Positions 52,643 to 60,288 of a stretch of 64,000 nt of DNA are shown here, piece after piece. Under the pieces are notes generated by a model that saw only the letters and a list, made by a program, of their open reading frames with translations, ran no database searches and had not been told where the DNA came from. The translations under genes were made by a program, and so were the position numbers. Source of the stretch: Paenibacillus azoreducens (GTDB lineage: Bacteria > Bacillota > Bacilli > Paenibacillales > Paenibacillaceae); NCBI RefSeq assembly GCF_021654775.1, contig NZ_AP025343.1, forward strand, positions 2,943,501 through 3,007,500, read 5' to 3'. The first letter of the stretch is position 1. Every line of letters starts with the position of its first letter.

Positions 52643-53620
52643 TTATGTTGTAAGCCTTTTGGTTAGTTTTGGAAATAACTCGATTTTTTTCGTTTCTTTG
52701 TTCTTTTTTGTAATATGGTCATGCAATAATGTAAACGCACCAGCACCAACATCTACACTCGAGTGGGCAATGGTCGTGATTTCCAGAATTTCTGCAATCT
52801 GCTGGTCATCGCAACCAATAATTGTGAGGTCTCCCGGAATCGAAAGACCGCTTTTTGGGGCTGCTTTTACGATCCCTGCCGCAATATGATTACATGATAC
52901 AAGCAGGGCTGTTGGACGCTCTTTCATTTGAAGCAGGGATTGAACAACACGTGTCCCATCCTCTACCGTGAAGCAGTCTACAAATCCCCACTCCTCTTTC
53001 GGCATAACTTGAATAGAAGATAAGGCATCCAAGTACGCCTGTTTTCGATTTAGACTGTTGATGCTATTTTTTCGTCCAACGCAGTAACCAATTCGTCTAT
53101 GGCCATGTTCTATTAAGTATTCCATTCCTAATGCAAATGTTTTGTAATGATCGATGTAAACGCTGGACATGTATGAAGATACGGTATCTTCACATGTGAC
53201 GATTGGACCGAACTTGACATATTTTTCGAGTTCCTGCCAACCATTGATTGTGGAGCATATAATGACCCCATCTAATTTTTTCATTTTTAACATATCTAAA
53301 ACTTCTATTTCTTTCTCAGGACTATAACCCGTTTGGCAAAGCATGATATTGTAATGGTGTTTTGCGGCCATTCTTGAAATACCCTCGATAATCGCGCTGT
53401 AATATTGATGATTTACAAAGGGAAGAACAACACCAATAACATTCGTTTTGCCTCGTACCAAATGGACAGCATTCGAATTTTGAGAGTAGTTTAATTTTTC
53501 GATGATCGATAATATCTCTTTTCGTTTTTGCTCATTTACATACGGATGATTATTTAAAACGCGCGAAACGGTAGAAATTGAGACTCCTGCCATTTCTGCG
53601 ATTTTTTTTATATTCGGCAT
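52643..53620 (-). CDS. LacI-family transcriptional repressor
   Basis: A 325-residue repressor. The HTH is MPNIKKIAEMAGVSISTVSR with hinge helix YSQNSNAVHLVR. The periplasmic-binding-protein-like domain follows (about 60-320: NVIGVVLPFVNHQYY; GYCVGRKNS; IIGCDDQQIAEIL). It binds a sugar or similar ligand. The ATG at 53620 is chosen because GGAGGG then sits eight bases away. It is divergent from an SDR gene with 122 bp between, so that gene is the likely target. AT-rich. Confidence 0.88.
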   Translation of the reverse strand: MPNIKKIAEMAGVSISTVSRVLNNHPYVNEQKRKEILSIIEKLNYSQNSNAVHLVRGKTNVIGVVLPFVNHQYYSAIIEGISRMAAKHHYNIMLCQTGYSPEKEIEVLDMLKMKKLDGVIICSTINGWQELEKYVKFGPIVTCEDTVSSYMSSVYIDHYKTFALGMEYLIEHGHRRIGYCVGRKNSINSLNRKQAYLDALSSIQVMPKEEWGFVDCFTVEDGTRVVQSLLQMKERPTALLVSCNHIAAGIVKAAPKSGLSIPGDLTIIGCDDQQIAEILEITTIAHSSVDVGAGAFTLLHDHITKKNKETKKIELFPKLTKRLTT

Positions 53621-53742
53621 AATCATATCCCTCCGGATACATATTAACCCATACAAATAATTTTAGGAAATCCCTTGACCTGGTAAGCTTTTCACAATAT
53701 ATCCTTTGCAAGTAGGCTAAAAGAGAAAGGATCGTGGGTATA

Positions 53743-54435
53743 ATGAACGAAAAGATTGCGGTTATAACAGGCGCTGGCAGCGGATTAGGTGCTTCACTTG
53801 CTCAAAAATTGTCCTGCTTGGGCTACTATATTTGTTTACTCGGCAGAAATAAACCAAAGCTTGAGCGAACGGCCAAAACTCTAACTCACGGCTATTCCAT
53901 TTATGAGGTGGATGTTTCTTCAAAACAATGGGTCACCCAAATCATTCAATCTATACAAGATAATATTGGATCCATCCATTTACTGATTAATAATGCCGGC
54001 GTTGGATTTTTTGATGCTGCTGAAAATTTGAGTGAAGATTCAATCCATCAAATGATTGACATTAATTTAAAAGGAACCATTTTTTGCACGCAAGAAGTGT
54101 TAAAAGGGATGAAACAATCTAATGAGGGGATAATCGTGAATATTGTCTCTACAGCCGGTTTAGAAGGTAAAGTAACGGAATCCGTATATTGCGCGAGTAA
54201 ATTTGGTGTGAGGGGATTTACGGAGAGTCTGGCGCTGGAACTGAAAAAAACTCCCATTAGTGTATCTGCCGTATATATGGGCGGCATGAAAACCGAGTTT
54301 TGGGATGGGGTGTTTTCAGACGAGCAAACCCAAAAGTTAATGGACCCTAATGATATCGCGGATATTATTATTGATAATATTAAACCAAGGAAATTTTTAA
54401 CTGTAACTGAAGTTGTCATTAAAAATCAAAAATAA
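53743..54435 (+). CDS. Short-chain dehydrogenase/reductase
   Basis: A 230-residue SDR. The NAD(P)-binding motif is TGAGSGLGAS (about 10-19), NNAG near 85, catalytic Ser in NIVSTAG (about 138) and Tyr-x-x-x-Lys in YCASK (about 151-155). All catalytic residues are present. It oxidises or reduces an alcohol/ketone; substrate unknown. ATG 53743 (a GTG three codons earlier is possible). The divergent LacI gene may regulate it. A MarR gene follows 70 bp on. Confidence 0.85.
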   Translation: MNEKIAVITGAGSGLGASLAQKLSCLGYYICLLGRNKPKLERTAKTLTHGYSIYEVDVSSKQWVTQIIQSIQDNIGSIHLLINNAGVGFFDAAENLSEDSIHQMIDINLKGTIFCTQEVLKGMKQSNEGIIVNIVSTAGLEGKVTESVYCASKFGVRGFTESLALELKKTPISVSAVYMGGMKTEFWDGVFSDEQTQKLMDPNDIADIIIDNIKPRKFLTVTEVVIKNQK

Positions 54436-54469
54436 TAATGTGATTTGACGTTTTATTCATCGCCTGCTA

Positions 54470-54491
54470 ATATATTAGACATCTAACATAT
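54470..54491. promoter_or_regulatory. Operator copy 1 for the MarR-type regulator
   Basis: A 22-bp imperfect palindrome (ATATATTAGACATCTAACAT + AT) centred 27 bases before the regulator start. It is identical in 21 of 22 positions to the complement of the site at 55258-55279, so both are likely bound by the same dimer. Confidence 0.65.
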
Positions 54492-54505
54492 TGGCGGGTG
54501 ATTTT

Positions 54506-54940
54506 TTGTCTTTATATGAACAGGTTAAGCGCATAAATGAAGCCGAATATACAATAAACCGTCTGGTCTTTAAGCATTATAAGCAATATTTAAATAGCGG
54601 CATAACAACACAGCAAGCAGTTCTATTGGATATTGTATACTTGTTAAAACGCATAACGGTCGGTGAAATTGCCATTGAAATGAATATCAGTTCCAGCGCC
54701 GTCAGCCAATTGATTGCGAAATTAGAAAAAAAACAATATATCAAGCGGGAAGTTAATCCACAGAATCGGCGCGAAGTATTTATAACGTTGGATGATAAAG
54801 GAATGGAATATTTTAAAAAACAGGATTATGTAGAACAGCAAGTCGCAGACAAGATTTACAGTAAACTCTCATCAATAGAGATAGACGAATTAGAACGTAT
54901 TGTCAACAAATTGAGAGAGATTGCGATGAAGGAATTATAA
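54506..54940 (+). CDS. MarR-family transcriptional regulator
   Basis: A 144-residue winged-helix regulator. The HTH spans about 52-75 (ITVGEIAIEMNISSSAVSQL), followed by the beta-wing (IKREVNPQNRREVFITLDDK). The TTG at 54506 is preferred over the TTG at 54491, because GGGTGA then sits six bases away. It probably represses itself via 54470-54491 and the serine hydrolase gene via 55258-55279. A 285-bp repeat element lies between regulator and target. Confidence 0.85.
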   Translation: MSLYEQVKRINEAEYTINRLVFKHYKQYLNSGITTQQAVLLDIVYLLKRITVGEIAIEMNISSSAVSQLIAKLEKKQYIKREVNPQNRREVFITLDDKGMEYFKKQDYVEQQVADKIYSKLSSIEIDELERIVNKLREIAMKEL

Positions 54941-54945
54941 GATGT

Positions 54946-55230
54946 TGTTCAAAAAGTCCGCTTTTGATAAGAAAACCTAATCGATGCAACTTCAAGGATG
55001 AGCGACCGCGATGCATAGGTAGGTTTTCTTGCGATATAGAATTTCATCAGCCTCGGCTGATAACTAAAAAAATTCTATATCTAACACGAAGTAAATCAGG
55101 AAGTGAACTCGGCATCGAATCTTGAATTCAGCCGGGCCCTCCGGTGCTCACGTACCCAAACGTACGCTCCGCTCCTCAGTCCCTAGCTTCATTCAACCTT
55201 CTCGGTGCTGAAAACCGACCTTTTTGAACA
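54946..55230. repeat. 285-bp MITE-like element bounded by TGTTCAAAAAG
   Basis: Inverted ends TGTTCAAAAAGTCCGCTTTT and, on the other strand, TGTTCAAAAAGGTCGGTTTT. Inside, on the minus strand at 54969-55081, is a copy of the bipartite hairpin (AATTCTATATCGCAAGAAAA). The right half is a GC-rich unique region with many small palindromes (CGTACC..AACGTACG). It has no ORF with a ribosome site and no transposase, so it would be mobilised in trans if at all. A 38-bp derivative is at 21059-21096. Confidence 0.7.
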
Positions 55231-55257
55231 TGAATTATAAAAATTTCTTCGCGCTTA

Positions 55258-55279
55258 ATATGTTAGATATCTAATATAT
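55258..55279. promoter_or_regulatory. Operator copy 2, upstream of the serine hydrolase gene
   Basis: ATATGTTAGATATCTAATAT + AT is a palindrome with a perfect 12-bp core TTAGATATCTAA, ending 15 bases before the hydrolase start. It overlaps where the promoter must be, as expected for repression by the MarR protein at 54506. Confidence 0.7.
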
Positions 55280-55294
55280 TTAGGGGGTTAACAA

Positions 55295-56491
55295 ATGGAA
55301 GGTTTACTTCAACATATTTCGTTTAATGGTGCAGCGTATCATGAAAAAAACGGACAAATCAAGCAGTATTATCATGGGTTTCAAGAACTCGGAAAGCAGC
55401 ACCTGATTGCGGAAAATACACAATTTAACCTGGCGTCATTAAGTAAAATGATTACAGCGGTAATGACATTCCAACTCATCGAAAAAGGGCAGGTACGGTT
55501 GGAGGATAAAATTACAAAATGGTTTAAAGTACCGCATTTTACAGAGGTGACCGTAGCGCAATTGCTTACACACACATCCGGCATTCCAGAGTATATTACA
55601 GAAAATTCAAGCATAAGTGCCGAATCATTCGTCGAAGCGGCCCTGCCGCAATTTGCGCCAAATGAGCACTGGTCATATAGCAATACGAACTATGTTTTGC
55701 TTGCAAAAATGATTGAAGAAGTAAGCGGCTTAACGTATGAAACCTATTTACAGCAATATATTGCAGAACCATTAGATCTTACCCATATGACAACAAAACC
55801 TACCAATCCATTCGAAGCGCAAGGTCAAACGTATGACTATGAGGAGCAGCAATATAAAAAGGCGATTGATGACCGATATTTAAGCAAGGCTGAAAAATAC
55901 AATAATGAATATGGCGATGGCGGCATTTATGCAACAGTGACGGAAGTGGCGAAGTTTTTAAAAGCGTTTTGGGAAGGCCGGTACCTTCGCAAAGAGACTG
56001 TGCAATTTATGTTAACACCAACAGAAGCCGCTGAGCATTATGGTTATGGATTTATCCTTCAAGATGAGTGGGTCGGCCATACAGGCGGATGGATGGGCTG
56101 CTCGGCACAAGCCTTTTTGAACAGAACAACGGGAGAAGTGATTGTGTTGGCGACGAATCAAGAAGTGTTTCCGCAATATGAACAAGAAATCATGGATTGC
56201 TTCATGGGAAAACGGAATGTTGTCGAGGCGCCAAAACATGTAGTCATTTTACCACTCACCAGTAAAGATGATATTACGGGTCGATATGAATTGGAAGACG
56301 GACTTGGCACAAGATTTACGATTGGAAAAGATGAACAATTTATGATTTCATTTGAGCATCAGTTGTCCGTGCCGCTTTTTAAAATCGATGAGTCGTATTA
56401 TTGGTTACGGAATACGATGAGTTATGTTGATGTTGCGAATCAAATATATATCGATGAGGGTGTTGAAGTACCTTATCATCAAGTTGAATGA
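55295..56491 (+). CDS. Serine hydrolase, class C beta-lactamase-like, MarR-regulated
   Basis: A 398-residue beta-lactamase-fold enzyme. The catalytic motifs are S-x-x-K at 48-51 (SLSK), Y-x-N in YSNTNYVLL (about 130) and H-T-G in GHTGGWMG (about 267-274). A C-terminal beta domain follows (DDITGRYELEDGLGT). There is no signal peptide. It is better conserved at the third motif than the paralogue at 3887. AGGGGGTT seven bases before the ATG. Expression is probably repressed by the MarR protein; the substrate may be an ester or beta-lactam, unknown. Confidence 0.87.
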   Translation: MEGLLQHISFNGAAYHEKNGQIKQYYHGFQELGKQHLIAENTQFNLASLSKMITAVMTFQLIEKGQVRLEDKITKWFKVPHFTEVTVAQLLTHTSGIPEYITENSSISAESFVEAALPQFAPNEHWSYSNTNYVLLAKMIEEVSGLTYETYLQQYIAEPLDLTHMTTKPTNPFEAQGQTYDYEEQQYKKAIDDRYLSKAEKYNNEYGDGGIYATVTEVAKFLKAFWEGRYLRKETVQFMLTPTEAAEHYGYGFILQDEWVGHTGGWMGCSAQAFLNRTTGEVIVLATNQEVFPQYEQEIMDCFMGKRNVVEAPKHVVILPLTSKDDITGRYELEDGLGTRFTIGKDEQFMISFEHQLSVPLFKIDESYYWLRNTMSYVDVANQIYIDEGVEVPYHQVE

Positions 56492-56564
56492 AATAGGCAG
56501 AAAATGTATTCAAGGTACCGTTAGGGATTGATGTTTCCAATAACAAGTGTCTGAATAAACGTAT

Positions 56565-56591
56565 AAAAAGTCGCCAAATTGGCGGCTTTTT
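56565..56591 (+). terminator. Strong terminator after the serine hydrolase gene
   Basis: AAAAGTCGCCAA and TTGGCGGCTTTT pair around a single A, with TTC following. Bidirectional by sequence. Confidence 0.85.
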
Positions 56592-56732
56592 CGTTGTAAC
56601 GCAAAAATGCATAATCGCGGACATACGTTGTTTTTATTATGGGAATAGAGGTAGACAAAAAGCTTGAAATCAATTAAGTTAATACTTATTAAAAGTATCA
56701 TCAAAAGTGGAGGCGAGGTGTAATTTTAATTT

Positions 56733-57764
56733 ATGAATCCCATTGCAAACAATACCATGCGAATTAAGAAAATGAACCAGGAGCTGGTTCGGCAGGCTCT
56801 CAAAACGATGAAACAAGGCACGAAATCAATGGTGGCCCAGGCTACGGGTTTAAGCGTGGCCACCTGCGGCAGCATTCTTAATGAGCTGCTGGATACCGGT
56901 GAACTGCTGGAACTGGATATGGAGGAATCGAATGGTGGGCGTCCGGCCAGACTGTACCAGTTTAACGTGAATTTTTCTTATATTGCGTGCATTATTATCA
57001 AAGCTGGGGTGAAGATGCATTCTCTTACTTTTACGGTTGCCAACCTAGCAGGGGAAGCAGTAGAGGAAGGATACCAGGAAACCGGACAGATGGATGCTGA
57101 AATGATCTATCAGCTGATTGATAGGCTCATTTCCCGATATCCACACATCCGGGCTGTTGGAATCGGCGTTCCGGGCGTCGTCAATGAGGGAGTCATCACT
57201 GCCGGTGATATTCCCGAACTGGTTCAAGTTCCGCTGGAGGCTGCTATTCGCGAGAAACATGAGGTCGAGGTCATTCTTGAAAATGACATGAACTCGACTG
57301 TGTACGGCTTTTACCAGAAGCAGGAATACGAATATGAGAAGTCCGTCGCCGTTGCGACATTTATCGAAGGAGTTTTTCCGGGAGCCGGTTTGATGGTTGA
57401 CGGGCATATTCACAGGGGGAACACCCGGTTCGCGGGGGAGATCGCCTTTTTGCCATTTGGCATAACCCGTGAGGAACAGCTGCGTCAGCTGCATGATCGG
57501 AAGACTTTCCATCCGCTGGCTGCGCGTGCCGTAGCAAGTCTGATCGCAGTAATGAACCCAGAGAAGATTGCTTTGACGGGGAGCCTGGTACAGCCCGCTG
57601 ACGTGGAGCTGATCCGGCAGGAATGTCAGAGATATATTCCAGAGATGCATATGCCTCAGCTGACGCTGCTGGAGCATCCGGATGAGGACTACATGTATGG
57701 ATTAATTACAATGACGCTGGAGAGCCTTGCCTATTCGCTGAAGCTGGTAGAGAAACGGAGATAA
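56733..57764 (+). CDS. ROK-family transcriptional regulator
   Basis: A 343-residue regulator. The N-terminal winged helix (about 10-65: KSMVAQATGLSVATCGSILN) is followed by an ROK/actin-like sugar-kinase fold: GIGVPGVV (about 143-150), the ATP-loop region and GAGLMVDGHIHRGNTRFAGEI (about 220-240; only part of the ROK CxCGxxGC zinc motif is seen, so metal binding is lost). It is therefore more likely a regulator than a kinase. It ends 65 bp before an MFS transporter, its probable target. The ribosome site is distant (GGCGAGG about 15 bases off). Confidence 0.82.
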   Translation: MNPIANNTMRIKKMNQELVRQALKTMKQGTKSMVAQATGLSVATCGSILNELLDTGELLELDMEESNGGRPARLYQFNVNFSYIACIIIKAGVKMHSLTFTVANLAGEAVEEGYQETGQMDAEMIYQLIDRLISRYPHIRAVGIGVPGVVNEGVITAGDIPELVQVPLEAAIREKHEVEVILENDMNSTVYGFYQKQEYEYEKSVAVATFIEGVFPGAGLMVDGHIHRGNTRFAGEIAFLPFGITREEQLRQLHDRKTFHPLAARAVASLIAVMNPEKIALTGSLVQPADVELIRQECQRYIPEMHMPQLTLLEHPDEDYMYGLITMTLESLAYSLKLVEKRR

Positions 57765-57829
57765 AGCGCAAAGGAGGTGCTCCAGGTTCAACTGCAAAAG
57801 ATGGGATCATCATACTTAGGAGGACATAC

Positions 57830-59035
57830 ATGAATCATTCGTTAAACAGTCGTCAAATATATTTATGGCGGATCGCCATTTATTTCATTTTTGCACTCCC
57901 CGGATTTGCGTTAGCCTCATGGGTATCGCGTACGCCAACGATTCGGGACGCGCTGGGGGCAACCACGGGACAAATGGGCTGGATTATATTTGGGCTAGCC
58001 GTAGGCTCTATCATCGGTCTGTTGATTGCAAGTCATCTTATTGCGCATAAGGGCGCTCGCTTTGTCATTGTGGTTGGCCTGATCGTTAGTTCTGTTGGAC
58101 TTGTAATTGTGGGCATAGGCGGCTCATGGTTAACGAACAGTACAATAGTATTTTTAGGTTTGGCTGTTTTTGGTTTTGGGAACGGAATATGGGATGTGGC
58201 GATGAATGTGGAGGGAACGGCGGTGGAGAGAGCAGCTCAAAAGTCGCTTTTAACCGGATTTCATGCCGCATTCAGCGTAGGTACACTGCTTGGAGCAATG
58301 GCCGGATCCGCCGCGATTAAGTTCGACATGTCGGTTCCAGTCCACTTGGGGGTTGTCATGGCGGTTATTATGATGTCTGGAATTTATTTATGCCGTCTCT
58401 TGCCGGCGGGCACGGGGAAAGAAACTCGCAATCATACGAGTGAACCGCCGATGAGTGCCAGGGAACGCATGGCCGTGTGGAAAGAGCGGCGTACGGTTCT
58501 GATCGGCATTATCGTGCTTGGAATGGCTTTTGCGGAAGGATCGGCGAATGACTGGCTGCCGCTCGTCATGGTGGACGGATACAAAGCTACACCCGCCATG
58601 GGTTCATTTGCTTTCGGTCTATTTGTAGGAGCCATGACTGTTGGACGTGCAGCAGGCGGCATCTTGCTCGACCGGTTCGGCAGAGTAATCGTTCTGCGGG
58701 CATCCGCGCTTTTCGCGATTATAGGAATACTTATAGTTATATTGGGGCCAAGTTATGGAGTCGCAACGGTAGGGATTGTGCTGTGGGGACTTGGTGCGGC
58801 GTTTGGCTTCCCGGTAGGCCTGTCCGCTGCGGGAGACGATCCTCGCGGAGTAGCGGCAAGGGTAGGGGCAGTATCCACTGCGGGTTACCTCGCGTTCCTT
58901 GTCGGCCCGCCTCTTTTGGGGATTATCGGAGAATCAGTAGGCCTGCTTCGAGCCCTGATTGTCGTGCTTGTCGCAGTAACCGTCGCGTGTTTCCTTTCTC
59001 AAGCGGCAAAGCCTATCGGAAAGGAAAATAATTGA
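57830..59035 (+). CDS. MFS transporter, YbjJ-like family
   Basis: A 401-residue polytopic protein with about 12 TM segments. The half-repeat signature is seen near 60-75 (SHLIAHKGARF) and in GGILLDRFGRVIVLR. FALPGFALASWVSRTPTIRD at the N-terminus is typical of YbjJ-like permeases. AGGAGG nine bases before the ATG. It forms a likely operon with the ROK regulator, which suggests sugar or glycoside transport; substrate not known. Confidence 0.84.
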   Translation: MNHSLNSRQIYLWRIAIYFIFALPGFALASWVSRTPTIRDALGATTGQMGWIIFGLAVGSIIGLLIASHLIAHKGARFVIVVGLIVSSVGLVIVGIGGSWLTNSTIVFLGLAVFGFGNGIWDVAMNVEGTAVERAAQKSLLTGFHAAFSVGTLLGAMAGSAAIKFDMSVPVHLGVVMAVIMMSGIYLCRLLPAGTGKETRNHTSEPPMSARERMAVWKERRTVLIGIIVLGMAFAEGSANDWLPLVMVDGYKATPAMGSFAFGLFVGAMTVGRAAGGILLDRFGRVIVLRASALFAIIGILIVILGPSYGVATVGIVLWGLGAAFGFPVGLSAAGDDPRGVAARVGAVSTAGYLAFLVGPPLLGIIGESVGLLRALIVVLVAVTVACFLSQAAKPIGKENN

Positions 59036-59130
59036 ACAGGGGATGGGTCGTTCCATTCCATATGATTCAAGACGAGAACGGTGAATACAAAATATTGAAT
59101 TATGATTTGAATATCCCCGGACTCGGGTAA
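59032..59130 (+). pseudogene. Short C-terminal remnant after the MFS gene
   Basis: In a different frame to the MFS gene, 32 codons read GWVVPFHMIQDENGEYKIL and end NIPGLG before TAA at 59128-59130. The sequence resembles the last strands of an NTF2-like or similar alpha+beta protein, but there is no start or ribosome site. The gap up to 59313 holds nothing further. Confidence 0.4.
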
Positions 59131-59313
59131 TATAAAGAGCTGACGAGTGGTTCTAATCTACAGCCAGATTGGTTAATCCTTTTGCCTTATGCATGTCCTA
59201 TTTAAAAAATGGGGGGAGGCACTTATTCGAAAACAAAATTATGGCTCTAAAAAATTTTTTGCGCGTTGTGCCATCCTCGCCCGAAGAAGTCGTTTCTTTT
59301 GAATTGTTTAACA

Positions 59314-59511
59314 TTAATTCAAGGAGCGTTTACCATTGCAGTTCTGTAAACCCAAAATTGCATTTGCCGGGCAATAGCGTGTTGCGCCAGTAATGATCGG
59401 AGCTAATCCAATGAGCCCCCACCAACTTTTGTAATACAAGCCCGCCAAAACGATAGTCGCTCCAATTGAAATTCGGATTGCTTGTTCTGTTTTGCCAACA
59501 TTACAGTTCAA
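59314..59511 (-). CDS. Small two-TM DUF2892 (YgaP-type) membrane protein
   Basis: A 65-residue protein. The DUF2892 pattern is clear: CNVGKTEQAIRISIGATIVL, then YYKSWWGLIGLAPIITGATR and YCPANAILGL with its conserved Cys-Pro. This module usually follows rhodanese domains or stands alone, and two TM helices are predicted. The start is unsure: TTG at 59511 gives the usual short form, whereas an ATG at 59565 adds 18 residues. Function unknown; possibly linked to sulfur handling, which would fit the neighbouring SulP gene. Confidence 0.78.
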   Translation of the reverse strand: MNCNVGKTEQAIRISIGATIVLAGLYYKSWWGLIGLAPIITGATRYCPANAILGLQNCNGKRSLN

Positions 59512-59791
59512 AGGTGGACACCATCCTTTATCAAGAAAGTCGGTTTGTCCGGTATTGATGGACATCCATCATTTAATATCTGCATTCCAGGTTATTTTCA
59601 TTCTTAAGGTCAACAGCCACGATTCTGTTTATGTGTCAATTTCGCCAATTCTTCACTAAAACATAGGCATTCTCAGCTTGCTGGATGGAATTTATAGGGA
59701 TTACATGGGGGATGTTGTTTTCTCGGATGCTGCAGCTTGTGATATGATATTCATATATTCAAAAGTTTTAGCCGTAAAAGGGAGCTACGCC

Positions 59792-60121
59792 ATGAATCAA
59801 ACCATCCAGCAGTTTAAAGCCGATTTTTTTAAAGCGTTGGCGCATCCGATGAGAATTCGCATCCTTGAGGTTTTGAGCGAAGGCGACAAAAACGTCAATG
59901 AAATACAGAGTATTTTAGGTTCGGAAGGGTCTGCCGTATCCCAGCAATTGGCCGTGCTGCGGAATAAAAACGTGGTTACCGGCATTAAAGACGGCACCTC
60001 GGTCATTTATTCCTTGCGCGATCCGCTTATAAAAGATCTGCTGGCTGTAGCAAAGCAAATATTCGATAATCATCTTGTTGACGCCATTTCCTTGCTTGAA
60101 GGCATTCGAAATGAGCCTTAA
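59792..60121 (+). CDS. ArsR-family repressor of the SulP gene
   Basis: A 109-residue winged-helix regulator. It begins MNQTIQQFKADFFKALAHPM, the standard ArsR opening. The HTH lies at about 40-60 (NVNEIQSILGSEGSAVSQQL) and the wing is IKDGTSVIYSLRD. AAAGGGAG eight bases upstream fixes the ATG at 59792. No cysteine pair for metal sensing is seen. A terminator and a palindromic operator separate it from the SulP transporter, its probable target. Confidence 0.87.
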   Translation: MNQTIQQFKADFFKALAHPMRIRILEVLSEGDKNVNEIQSILGSEGSAVSQQLAVLRNKNVVTGIKDGTSVIYSLRDPLIKDLLAVAKQIFDNHLVDAISLLEGIRNEP

Positions 60122-60130
60122 GCCGGAAGA

Positions 60131-60176
60131 AACAAGGTCTTTCTTGAGCAAACTCAAGAAAGACCTTGTTTTTTTC
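60131..60176 (+). terminator. Very strong terminator between the ArsR and SulP genes
   Basis: A perfect 18-bp stem (AACAAGGTCTTTCTTGAG and its complement), CAAA loop and a seven-T run. SulP transcription therefore probably starts downstream. Confidence 0.93.
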
Positions 60177-60239
60177 GTGGTTAGCTGCGGATTACGCCGG
60201 TTTTGGCGATTGACATGTATGATGATCCAAGGGTACGAT

Positions 60240-60271
60240 CTCTATATATTCAAATAATCAAATATATAGAG
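60240..60271. promoter_or_regulatory. ArsR-type operator upstream of the SulP gene
   Basis: CTCTATATATT (60240-60250) and AATATATAGAG (60261-60271) are perfect inverted copies with a 10-bp spacer, 18 bases before the SulP start. A related ATATATTCAAA lies upstream of the ArsR gene at about 59753. ArsR proteins are known to bind such 11-10-11 dyads. Confidence 0.65.
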
Positions 60272-60288
60272 AATTGCAGGTATGTCTA

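Noticed and set aside
57777..57831. Short GTG-initiated frame overlapping the YbjJ-like MFS start
   Set aside because: Eighteen codons with the ribosome site overlapping its start codon; probably just leader sequence.
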